The notes under the pieces: generated by a model | What the model saw: only the letters and a program-made list of their open reading frames with translations | Database searches by the model: none | What the model was told of the DNA's origin: nothing | Shown here: positions 1 to 7,184 of the stretch, piece by piece | Numbering within the stretch: position 1 is the stretch's first letter | Layout of the letters: each line of letters begins with the position of its first letter | Origin: Desulfatibacillum alkenivorans DSM 16219 | GTDB lineage: Bacteria > Desulfobacterota > Desulfobacteria > Desulfobacterales > Desulfatibacillaceae | Direction of reading: 5' to 3' | Assembly (NCBI RefSeq): GCF_900142135.1 | Contig: NZ_FQZU01000006.1 | Location: 62,001 to 126,000, forward strand | DNA: 64,000 bases | Program-made: the position numbers and the translations under genes

Positions 1-730
1 CCCGGATGTTTTCGTCCGCCAGGGTCATGGGATCGATGGGGAAGCTGAACGCCGGCAGGCTGGCCAGAACGCCCTTGCCGTGCTCCTGCAATAGATCGGC
101 CGGGCTGCCCTGGGCGATGATGGCGCCCTGGTCCATGATGGCGATTTCGTCGCAGAGCTTCTCCGCCTCCTCCATATAATGGGTGGTCAGAACCACGGTC
201 TTTCCCTGGGTCTTGATGGTCCGCACAATGTCCCATACGTGCCTGCGCGCCTGGGGGTCCAGGCCGGTGGTCGGCTCGTCCAGAAAAACCAGTTCCGGGT
301 CGTTGACCAAGGCCAGGGCCAAAAGCAGGCGCTGCTTCTGCCCGCCGGAAATTTTATCGTTAAAACGCTCCAGGATGTCTTCCATCTGGCAGAGCGCGAT
401 CAACTTGTCCAGATCCATGGGGTTTTTATAGAGCCGGGCGAAAGTGGCCAGGGTTTCCCTGACCGTCAAAAACGACAAAAGCGCCGTGGATTGAAACTGG
501 ATTCCCGCCTCCTGGGCGAAATCCCTGGTCCGGGGCTTTCCTTTATAAAGCACCTCCCCCGAGGTTTGGGGGATAATGCCTTCCACAATTTCCAGAGTGG
601 TGGTTTTGCCCGCTCCGTTGGGGCCAAGCAAGCCAAAGCAGACGCCTTGCCTTACCCCAAACGAGACGCCGTCAACGGCCCTGACTTTGGGATACTGCTT
701 GACCAAATTGTTAATTTTCATAATATCCAT
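1..730 (-). CDS. ABC transporter ATP-binding protein, ABC-2 exporter type (3' end outside window)
   Basis: ATPase subunit expected to power an ABC-2 type exporter at the inner membrane. Reading right to left from ATG 730 the protein begins MDIMKINNLVKQYPKVRAVD. Walker A GPNGAGKTT is at residues 36-44, followed by a Q-loop, the signature ISGGQKQRL, Walker B LVFLDEPTTGLDP and the switch histidine in TTHYMEEAE. These features are directly visible. A GAGGA Shine-Dalgarno sits about 6 nt upstream of the ATG. The frame is open to base 1, so the C-terminus and presumably the partner permease lie to the left. It diverges from the hybrid kinase that follows. The substrate cannot be told; the form resembles DrrA/YadG-type ATPases used for drug, lipid or polysaccharide export. 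Confidence 0.92.
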   Translation of the reverse strand, partial: MDIMKINNLVKQYPKVRAVDGVSFGVRQGVCFGLLGPNGAGKTTTLEIVEGIIPQTSGEVLYKGKPRTRDFAQEAGIQFQSTALLSFLTVRETLATFARLYKNPMDLDKLIALCQMEDILERFNDKISGGQKQRLLLALALVNDPELVFLDEPTTGLDPQARRHVWDIVRTIKTQGKTVVLTTHYMEEAEKLCDEIAIMDQGAIIAQGSPADLLQEHGKGVLASLPAFSFPIDPMTLADENIR

Positions 731-801
731 GGCGATCCTCATCTTTTTGCCGCTTGCGAACGGAGTTTTAGCACAGAGCGTTTTCTTTCGCCACCCCTGC
801 T

Positions 802-829
802 TTGCCTGGGGCCGGGGTTGTGTTATAAT
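802..829 (+). promoter_or_regulatory. Putative sigma70 promoter for the hybrid kinase
   Basis: TTGCCT (802-807) and a perfect TATAAT (824-829) are separated by 16 bp. TGT directly before the -10 gives an extended -10. It lies in the divergent gap between the ABC gene and the kinase and points to the kinase, giving a leader of about 130 nt. Sequence match only. Confidence 0.5.
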
Positions 830-968
830 TATCAGGTCTAAAATCGCCGATTTTCAGATCGCCCCCAAAATATCAAAAATCAATGCGTCATGCGGCAGGG
901 CGCCTCCGCCCCAAATTATTCTTGCGGGAATCCGGCCAAGCCCCCTCATTCGTGACATGGGACCCTAT

Positions 969-3566
969 ATGATCCGTTTTGCGGGAAAAAAGATTCAAGC
1001 CTTTTTTCAAAGCATACTGCCAACCTCTTTGGAATGGGAGACCAATTACTCCCAGGCCAGAATCAAGCTGTTTTTGGCGGTGTTTCTTTTAGTCGCAGGC
1101 GGGGTTGTGCTGGGTTTTGGAATTCAGGATCTTTTAAAAGGCGCCTACAATGCCGCTTTACCCGCTTTCGCCGCTGTGACCGGATGCTTTCTTGGCCTGT
1201 TTTTTATCAACCGGCCGGCAAACAAGGCCCTTATATACAGAACTGTTTTCATCCTCTTGCTGGTTTTGTTCGGAGAGGCGGCGTGGAATGGGGGGGATCT
1301 GGGCTCCATGGCCTTATGGACTTTGATTCTGCCTCCCACGTTTTTCTTTTTGTCCGGAAGAGGCGAGGGCTTGCTCTGGACGCTAGGATCCTTGGCTCTG
1401 ATCGCCTGGATTATGCTGGATCCCTGGAAGTTGCTGAACTCCCACCAATACACCGAAGGCTTTTTACTGCGTTTTTTTCTCTGCTTTGTCATCATCAGCG
1501 CCATTTCCTGCGCCTCGGAGCTCTCGCGCTTTTGGTATCAGACGGAAATGGAGGAGCAGCAACGCAAGCTTTTGGAGGAAAAGGTTTTTTTGAAGAACAG
1601 CATCGCCCTGCGCATCCAGGTGGAGGCGGCTTTACGAAAAAGCCAGTCTTTGTATGAGCTGCTGACCAGAAACATGAAGGACGTCATCTGGACCACGGAC
1701 CTGGACTTTCGTCTGACGTACGTAAGTCCGGGAATCCGTCTGTTGCAGGGATTTACGCCTGATGAACTGGCGGACAGGTCCATTGAAAGCATGATGGTTC
1801 CCGACAGCCTGAACAAAGCCGTGAGCGTGTTGACCCGTCTGGCCGAAAGAAAATCCACCCAGTCCGTGGCCCTGGAAACGGAAATGCTGCACAAGAACGG
1901 CGGCTCCGTCTGGGTGGAAACCGTCGCCAGCCTGTACCTGGACGACAATGGCGTTCCCGCCGGGTTCATCGGCTCCTCCCGCGACATCTCGGACAGAAAA
2001 GGCGCGGAAGCCGCCCTCCGGAAAAGCGAGGAGCGGTTTCGTGAATTTGTGGAAAACGCCCCGGTGGGCATGTTCACCGTGGACCTGCACGGCAAGTTCA
2101 CCTACATGAACAAAAAGGTCCTGCAAATGACCGGCTACCGGAGCGCGGACATGCTGGGACAGCAGTTTTACCAAATCGTCCACCCCGAGGATTTGCCTAA
2201 AATCATCCGCGCTATGGAGGACGCCGCATCAGGCGTTCGCACCACTCCTTATCTGCAGGTGCGCATTCGGGATTCCGTGGGGAAGATGATGTGGATCGTG
2301 GTCACCTCGGAAATGCTCATGGGGTATTCCAAAGACGGCAAAAGGGCGCCCATCGGATTCCAGTGCTTTGTGGAAGACGTGACCGAACGGAAATTTGCAG
2401 AAATGGAAAAGCTCCGCCTGGAAAGACAGTTGCGTCAGGCTCATAAAATGGAGGCCATCGGCACCCTGGCCGGCGGAATCGCCCATGACTTCAATAATAT
2501 TCTCTCCCCAATCATCGGATACACGGAAATGCTCCGCGACACCCTGAAGGGCGACAAAGCCGCGGTCCGGGATTTGAGCGAAGTGCTGAAGGCGGCCCGC
2601 AGAGCCAAGGATCTGGTCAGCCAGATTCTTACTTTCAGCCGCAGGTCCGAGGAAAAGCCTCAACTGGTGGCCCTGGCGCCCATCGTCTCGGACGTCCTGA
2701 ACCTGATCCGGGCCACCCTGCCAGCCACCATTCAAATCCAAAAAAACATCGACCTGAGTTGCGGCTCGGTCATGGCCGATCCCACCCAGATGCACCAGGT
2801 AGTCATGAACCTGTGCACCAACGCCTATCAGGTCATGCGCCAGACCGGCGGAGTGCTGGAGGTGACTCTCAAAGAGACCCAACTGAAAGAGACGGACTTG
2901 TCCCCCGCGTCATCCATCCAGCCGGGCCGTTACGCCTGGCTGTCCGTCAGCGACACCGGCGAGGGCATGCCGCCGGAAATCCAGGAACGCATTTTTGAGC
3001 CCTACTTCACCACCAAGCCCATAGGGGAGGGCACAGGCATGGGCCTGGCCGTGGCTCACGCCATCGTAACCAAGCATAGGGGGGAGATCCGGGTGCAAAG
3101 CTCGCCAGGCCGGGGCACGGTGTTCGACGTGTTTATTCCGGTTGTGGAAAGCCAGACGCGGGACATCCCATTCATTCCCAGCACATTGATGCAAAAAGGC
3201 GACGAACGGATTATGCTGGTGGAGGATGAAGAGGCTATCCTGGACATGACCCATCGCATGCTGAAAAAACTGGGCTACAAGGTGACTCCGTTCCAATCCT
3301 CCCTGGAAGCGCTGGAGGCCTTCAAAGACGCGCCTCACGCCCATGACCTTTTGCTGACCGACATGACCATGCCCCACATGACCGGTTTTGAACTTGCCTT
3401 AAAAATGCGGGAGATCAGGCCCGGCATGCCCATCCTCCTGTGCACCGGATTCAGCGACCAGATTTCCGACGAAAGAATCCGGGACTTGGGCCTCACCGAA
3501 TTCCTCATCAAACCCATTTCCATGAACGTCATGGCAAACGCCCTCCGCAAGGTCCTGGACGCCTGA
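969..3566 (+). CDS. Membrane-bound hybrid sensor histidine kinase with two PAS domains and C-terminal receiver
   Basis: Signal-transducing kinase of about 865 residues. The N-terminus has roughly six hydrophobic segments (residues ~25-190) with almost no periplasmic loop, so the sensor is probably within the membrane. Two PAS domains follow (~235-350 and ~355-475). The HisKA H-box has GGIAHDFNN with His506, the HATPase has N, G1 (DTGEGMP) and G2 (GTGMGLAVA) boxes, and a receiver has its phospho-acceptor in LLLTDMTMP at Asp798. Internal ATG 969 was chosen because the open frame runs back to 576 antisense into the ABC gene; ATG 957 is the alternative. There is no adjacent response regulator, so output probably goes through phosphorelay from its own receiver. 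The ligand is unknown. Confidence 0.88.
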   Translation: MIRFAGKKIQAFFQSILPTSLEWETNYSQARIKLFLAVFLLVAGGVVLGFGIQDLLKGAYNAALPAFAAVTGCFLGLFFINRPANKALIYRTVFILLLVLFGEAAWNGGDLGSMALWTLILPPTFFFLSGRGEGLLWTLGSLALIAWIMLDPWKLLNSHQYTEGFLLRFFLCFVIISAISCASELSRFWYQTEMEEQQRKLLEEKVFLKNSIALRIQVEAALRKSQSLYELLTRNMKDVIWTTDLDFRLTYVSPGIRLLQGFTPDELADRSIESMMVPDSLNKAVSVLTRLAERKSTQSVALETEMLHKNGGSVWVETVASLYLDDNGVPAGFIGSSRDISDRKGAEAALRKSEERFREFVENAPVGMFTVDLHGKFTYMNKKVLQMTGYRSADMLGQQFYQIVHPEDLPKIIRAMEDAASGVRTTPYLQVRIRDSVGKMMWIVVTSEMLMGYSKDGKRAPIGFQCFVEDVTERKFAEMEKLRLERQLRQAHKMEAIGTLAGGIAHDFNNILSPIIGYTEMLRDTLKGDKAAVRDLSEVLKAARRAKDLVSQILTFSRRSEEKPQLVALAPIVSDVLNLIRATLPATIQIQKNIDLSCGSVMADPTQMHQVVMNLCTNAYQVMRQTGGVLEVTLKETQLKETDLSPASSIQPGRYAWLSVSDTGEGMPPEIQERIFEPYFTTKPIGEGTGMGLAVAHAIVTKHRGEIRVQSSPGRGTVFDVFIPVVESQTRDIPFIPSTLMQKGDERIMLVEDEEAILDMTHRMLKKLGYKVTPFQSSLEALEAFKDAPHAHDLLLTDMTMPHMTGFELALKMREIRPGMPILLCTGFSDQISDERIRDLGLTEFLIKPISMNVMANALRKVLDA

Positions 3567-4054
3567 ACCCAAGATGGGGTCAAATCTACGTTTGACGTTT
3601 GAGGCCAGGGCGCCCTTCAAACGTTTGAACTCAGTATGGTCTCCTGGAGCCAATTTGTTGGGTTTCGCGACTGCTGGGCAGACTTTATTGTTCGTTTAGG
3701 CAAGAGATATTTTATTCAATTAAATTAGCTTGTTCAACGCTCAAATCAACTAATGGATTTCCCCAAAACCTTATCACACCCTCGAATTTCATGGGGAAGC
3801 GATACTTAGCTCTGTACTCTTGCCAGGTGAGTTGCATGGTTTTTGGAAAAATCAGTTCATGTCCCTTAAATCTGCTGGCCGCCGCCCTCCGTCATCCCCG
3901 TGGAGGGAGGCGGCGGGATGATTGCGGTTGTTTTGCCATCATGGTGACGCAATCCCGGAAACGGGGACCCAGGGTCATTGTTGACTTGCCTGGAATAATA
4001 ATTACCTGCCTGGAAGCAATTTGGCGCGGGAAATATTGGCGGGAATTCGCGGAC
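3567..4054. other. Intergenic region with stem-loop and dispersed repeat
   Basis: No credible gene. ACGTTTGA (3595-3602) pairs with TCAAACGT (3617-3624); the right arm lies in a 14-bp palindrome TTCAAACGTTTGAA (3616-3629). There is no T-run, so this is not a classical terminator. A fragment at 3654-3667 (TTTGTTGGGTTTCG) matches the GTTGGG repeat family found at 39.5 and 41 kb. A ~95-bp dispersed repeat occupies 3887-3980. Confidence 0.6.
3887..3980 (+). repeat. Dispersed repeat, gtcatccccg / aacggggacccag family, copy 1
   Basis: Begins ctccgtcatccccgtggag and ends aaacggggacccagggtca. Its outer parts form an imperfect hairpin (ccccg/cgggg). A clearly homologous full-length copy is at 60038-60130 and shorter copies are at 25370-25403 and 59777-59840 (inverted). 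Noncoding. Confidence 0.75.
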
Positions 4055-4092
4055 AAAAAAACGGGCTTCCGCGTTTTGCGGAAGCCCGTTTT
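4055..4092 (-). terminator. Rho-independent terminator of the sigma/anti-sigma/metal-sensor operon
   Basis: A perfect 15-bp stem (arms 4058-4072 and 4078-4092, core ACGGGCTTCCGC) has a 5-nt loop. On the minus strand it is followed by a T-run (complement of the A-run from 4055). It starts 8 bp after the stop of the 4101-4718 gene. Confidence 0.92.
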
Positions 4093-4100
4093 GACTGATT

Positions 4101-4718
4101 CTATTCATCGGAAGCGGGCGGAGCGCCGGGTTGATCCTCCGGCTCCTGTGCGACCTCCGGAGGAGGCTGAGGCCCTCCATCCGGCGTTTGGGGCCTGTCT
4201 CCGGGAGGCTGAAAGCGTCCCCTGGGAGGCTTGGGCCTGTCGCCCGGAGTCTGCATCCCGTCCCCGGGAGGGGGAGGGCCGCCGTCGCCTGAAAACGCAG
4301 GACGGTCTCCCGGCCGAGGTTTGGGGCCGCCCTGGCCCGGAGGGCCTGGAGGCGGTCTGCGCATCATGCGCTTTTCGATTTCTTCAAACTTTCTCCTTTG
4401 CTCTTCAGTAAGCACTTTGCTGATTTGAACGCGATGATCCTTGAACAGGGCGTCAATTTCGGGAAAATGCTTCTTTTGCAGGCTTATCATGTTTTTCCGG
4501 AAATCATCCAGAATGCTTTTTATCCGGACCTGCTGCTCCTGAGTCAGGTCCAGATCCTCGGTCAAGCGATCCAGGACGAAATCCAGGTGCTTGCCCCGGC
4601 GTTCTTCAAAAAACGAAGCCCGCTGGTGTTTCTGGTACATGCCCATGCCAAGCCCTCCTGCTAAGGCTCCCAGGAAGAAAACCAGGAAAAGCCCGGCATA
4701 CAGTTTTATCGGTTTCAT
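4101..4718 (-). CDS. Periplasmic heavy-metal-sensor / Spy-CpxP-like protein (LTXXQ type)
   Basis: A 205-residue exported protein. It has an N-terminal hydrophobic anchor (residues ~5-27, rich in Gly), then a long charged helical domain with LTQEQQ (~57-62) and a second LTEEQRRKFEEIEKRM segment, the usual signs of the Spy/CpxP/CnrX fold. Several His residues (HQRAS, GKHLDF, KHFPEI) could bind metal. Residues ~120-205 are an unusual Pro/Gly/Asp/Arg-rich low-complexity tail with repeated PPGDRP-like units. It is the last gene of an operon with an ECF sigma factor and a membrane protein, 13 bp after the latter. By analogy with CnrYXH it may sense metal or envelope stress in the periplasm; that role is inference. 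Confidence 0.75.
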   Translation of the reverse strand: MKPIKLYAGLFLVFFLGALAGGLGMGMYQKHQRASFFEERRGKHLDFVLDRLTEDLDLTQEQQVRIKSILDDFRKNMISLQKKHFPEIDALFKDHRVQISKVLTEEQRRKFEEIEKRMMRRPPPGPPGQGGPKPRPGDRPAFSGDGGPPPPGDGMQTPGDRPKPPRGRFQPPGDRPQTPDGGPQPPPEVAQEPEDQPGAPPASDE

Positions 4719-4731
4719 AATCCTTATCCTG

Positions 4732-5061
4732 TTATTGCATTTGTATGGTCTGGACCAGCAAGTTGCCCATGGAGTCGTCCATCATGGCTTCCACCAACCC
4801 GTACTGGGGGGTAAAATCCTGGCTTAACAGAACCAACGTCATGGCCGCAATCAGAACGCAGGCCGCCGGAGCAAACCGCCAGACCATGCGTTCCAGCATC
4901 ACGGAGGGCCGGTCTTCCATCGCCTCCTTGCGGGGCAATGTTCTCACGGCGTCCATAACCCGGCTTTGCCACTGCGGGCCAAGGACGGCCTCCTCCCTGT
5001 TCCGGTGAACAGCGGATAGGATGGATCTTGTCTTTTCCCAATCCTTGTTTTTTGGTTCCAT
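4732..5061 (-). CDS. Small membrane protein, probable anti-sigma factor
   Basis: A 109-residue protein. It has a charged cytoplasmic N-terminal region (1-63), one transmembrane helix (~65-82, APAACVLIAAMTLVLL) and a short external tail. AGGAGG lies 4 nt before the ATG. It sits 12 bp downstream of an ECF sigma gene and 13 bp upstream of a periplasmic sensor gene. Topology and position fit an anti-sigma factor that holds the sigma factor at the membrane. No zinc-binding ZAS motif (HxxxCxxC) is present, so it is not a ZAS-type anti-sigma. Function comes from context only. Confidence 0.6.
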   Translation of the reverse strand: MEPKNKDWEKTRSILSAVHRNREEAVLGPQWQSRVMDAVRTLPRKEAMEDRPSVMLERMVWRFAPAACVLIAAMTLVLLSQDFTPQYGLVEAMMDDSMGNLLVQTIQMQ

Positions 5062-5073
5062 ACCGCCTCCTGC

Positions 5074-5796
5074 TTATCCGTTTTTCATTTCCTGTAAAAC
5101 GCCTTCCAATTTTTTTCTGGCCCTGTAACATCTGACCTTCACATTGGCCGTCGTCCATTTAAGGATTTTGGCCGCTTCCCGCCCGGTCATCCCCTCCAGG
5201 TAGACAAGCTCCACTACCATGCGGTCTTTGGGGGATAAACGGGCCAGCGCGGCGTCCAGCACCTCCCTGGCTTCCTTTTGGGCGCACAGGCTTTCAAAGC
5301 CGGCTGTGGATTCCTCCGCATAGACCTTATCCAGCCAGTCGTGATGCTCCCGGGCCAGGGCGGTCATGGCGACCTCCTTGGATTTATAGCGCTTTCGCCA
5401 AAAGTCGCAACAGGTCTTGACCGCAATGGACGAAACCCATGGCCTGAAACCGTCCCTGTTTTTCAGGTTGGCCAAGGATTTATACGCTTTGATGAACACT
5501 TCCTGGGCTACGTCCTCCACCTGGTCCTCGGGCACACGGCGGCGCACGATGCTCGCCACCACGTGGGAGTGGGCCTCAAGCAGATGCTCAAAGGAATTCG
5601 CGTCCCCGTTCAGTATTTTTTCAATGATGCGGGCTTCGTCGGTAATGATTCGGCCTCCTGACGCCCCTGGCGCGGGCCTGGACTTCGGCTCGCCTCCTAA
5701 AGCTGTTTGCGTCTCACACTCTGTGGATGCCGATTTTAACACAATAACCGCCTGCCGCCCACACAGCCCTTTCCGCACCGGAGAAAAACCCCGCAT
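5074..5796 (-). CDS. ECF-family RNA polymerase sigma factor
   Basis: Alternative sigma factor of the sigma-70/ECF group. Region 2 is visible in FEHLLEAHSHVVASIVRRRV and VEDVAQEVFIKAYKSL, then a linker, then region 4 with LSPKDRMVVELVYLEGMTG and the helix-turn-helix EAAKILKWTTANVKVRCYRA. It heads an operon with an anti-sigma-like gene and a periplasmic sensor. The coordinates use the first ATG (5796, 240 residues), which has only a weak GGAAG upstream. The conserved domain begins at about residue 50, just after a perfect AGGAGG (5659-5654) that is 7 nt before an in-frame ATT at 5646. The natural product may therefore be 190-191 residues from a rare ATT (or ATC 5649) start; GTG at residue 20 is a third option. 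Confidence 0.88.
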   Translation of the reverse strand: MRGFSPVRKGLCGRQAVIVLKSASTECETQTALGGEPKSRPAPGASGGRIITDEARIIEKILNGDANSFEHLLEAHSHVVASIVRRRVPEDQVEDVAQEVFIKAYKSLANLKNRDGFRPWVSSIAVKTCCDFWRKRYKSKEVAMTALAREHHDWLDKVYAEESTAGFESLCAQKEAREVLDAALARLSPKDRMVVELVYLEGMTGREAAKILKWTTANVKVRCYRARKKLEGVLQEMKNG

Positions 5797-6293
5797 GCAG
5801 CAATGCTTCCGGTTCTATACCACACATGATTTTCCTTGGTTATCGCCCGGGCTCCCACACATCCTGGGTGGGGACAGGGAACTGAAAATTGCACGCGTCA
5901 ATGGTTGCGCGCATCCCTTGGCAAAGGAAGCCCGGGCGCCTGAACCAGCTAAAGTAAAGCCATTATTTTTGCTTGGCCGCAATGGCTGTATGCCTGCCCA
6001 GCAATTTTCCCGCCGGAGCAGCCAAATCATCCGGCTGAAAGGAACCAGCCCCTGAAAACCTGAATCCGGATAGGCCTTCTGTTCAATGAGTCGTCAGCCT
6101 GTTTTTACGGGTTACGTTTTTCTGCAAAAAATTTGCATTCAAGGGATGCCAAGGGGGGTGATTTTTCAAACGGCATGGATTTGACGGCGGCGGGGGCACG
6201 ACCTGATCTCTGCAACAATTTTCCAAGCGGAAAGGCCCTCAATGAGATCAGGGTCGCCCGCAAGCCGGGACCGGGAGTCTTTGCGGGAAATTT
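5797..6293. other. Intergenic region with long imperfect hairpin
   Basis: No gene recognised. It contains inverted arms CGACCTGATCTC (6199-6210) and GAGATCAGGGTCG (6244-6256), 12 bp with one bulge and a 33-nt loop, just past the end of the transglutaminase gene. There is no T-run on either side. It may be an mRNA 3'-end structure of the minus-strand operon. Confidence 0.5.
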
Positions 6294-7184
6294 TTAGCCG
6301 GGGTTTTCATTTTCAAGGGGAATGACGTCCACTCCCACGATCAGGTTGTGAGCGCCTCCTCCCCAAACCACCCCCTTGGCCGGCGTGACGTCCCCGTAAT
6401 CCCTGCCCCAGGCGACCGTGATATGCCGCCGCCCCGGGATCATGTTGTTGGTGGGGTCCAGATCCACCCAGCCCAGTTCGGGAATATGGACGGCCAGCCA
6501 CGCGTGGGAAGCGTCGGCGCCCGTCAGTTTTTGCTTGCCAGGGGGCGGGATGGTTTCAAGGTATCCGCTTACATAGCGGGCCGCCAGGCCCAAAGACCGC
6601 AGGCAGCCTATCTGTAAATGGGCGAAATCCTGGCACACCCCTTTCTTGATTTTCAGCACTTCCTGAAGCGGCGTTCCGATATTGGTGGCGTCCTTATCGT
6701 ATTTGAACTCCGTGAAGATCCGGGCGGTCAAATCCAGGGCGGCTTCCAGCGCAGGGCGCCCCGGCGTGAATGACTCCTTGGCGTATGCGGCCAGGGCCTT
6801 GGACGGGCTGACAAAATCCGAAGGATAGACAAACTGGCAGGCGGCCAGGTCTTCGGGGTTTTCATGACTGGCAAGGCGTTCCCGGATTGATTCCCAGGGG
6901 GCCGTGGACGCGGGGTCGGGGCCTTCCCAGTCAGCCGTTTGGATGACGCTTTCCGTAATGACCGCCAGCGTTTGGTGAGGCTGCTGCACCATAAAGTTAT
7001 GAACATGGTTTCCGAAAAAGTCCAGCCGGGATTCCAGAACCGTGGGTTTGGGGCGTATGGTTAGCCTTTTGGACTCGCAAACCTGCCTCTGGGCGTCCCG
7101 GGGGAACAGGCATAGCTCGTTTTGCGAAAGAGCCGCCGGTTCGCTGTACTCGTAGCTGGTCTTATGAATCACCTTGTATTTCAT
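6294..7184 (-). CDS. Transglutaminase-like cysteine protease/transferase (short form)
   Basis: A 296-residue cytoplasmic protein with an N-terminal beta domain (KYKVIHKTSYEYSEPAALSQ, residues 2-20) and a transglutaminase-like core. The catalytic triad is visible: Cys184 in KKGVCQDFAHL, His227 in ASHAWLAVHIP and Asp243 in VDLDPTNN. Family members hydrolyse or transfer amide/isopeptide bonds. ATG 7184 was chosen because it overlaps the upstream stop as ATGA, implying translational coupling; the frame runs open upstream but only as overlap. It is the last gene of a five-gene operon. The usual pairing of this family with alpha-E and circularly permuted ATP-grasp proteins is kept here. Substrate unknown. 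Confidence 0.9.
   Translation of the reverse strand: MKYKVIHKTSYEYSEPAALSQNELCLFPRDAQRQVCESKRLTIRPKPTVLESRLDFFGNHVHNFMVQQPHQTLAVITESVIQTADWEGPDPASTAPWESIRERLASHENPEDLAACQFVYPSDFVSPSKALAAYAKESFTPGRPALEAALDLTARIFTEFKYDKDATNIGTPLQEVLKIKKGVCQDFAHLQIGCLRSLGLAARYVSGYLETIPPPGKQKLTGADASHAWLAVHIPELGWVDLDPTNNMIPGRRHITVAWGRDYGDVTPAKGVVWGGGAHNLIVGVDVIPLENENPG

Noticed and set aside
3791-4411. 206-codon plus-strand frame across the repeat and the metal-sensor gene
   Set aside because: Crosses a dispersed repeat and a terminator and is antisense to a supported gene.
6199-6256. Rho-independent terminator of the ATP-grasp operon
   Set aside because: The stem has a bulge and a 33-nt loop with no T-run; listed only as a possible 3' structure.
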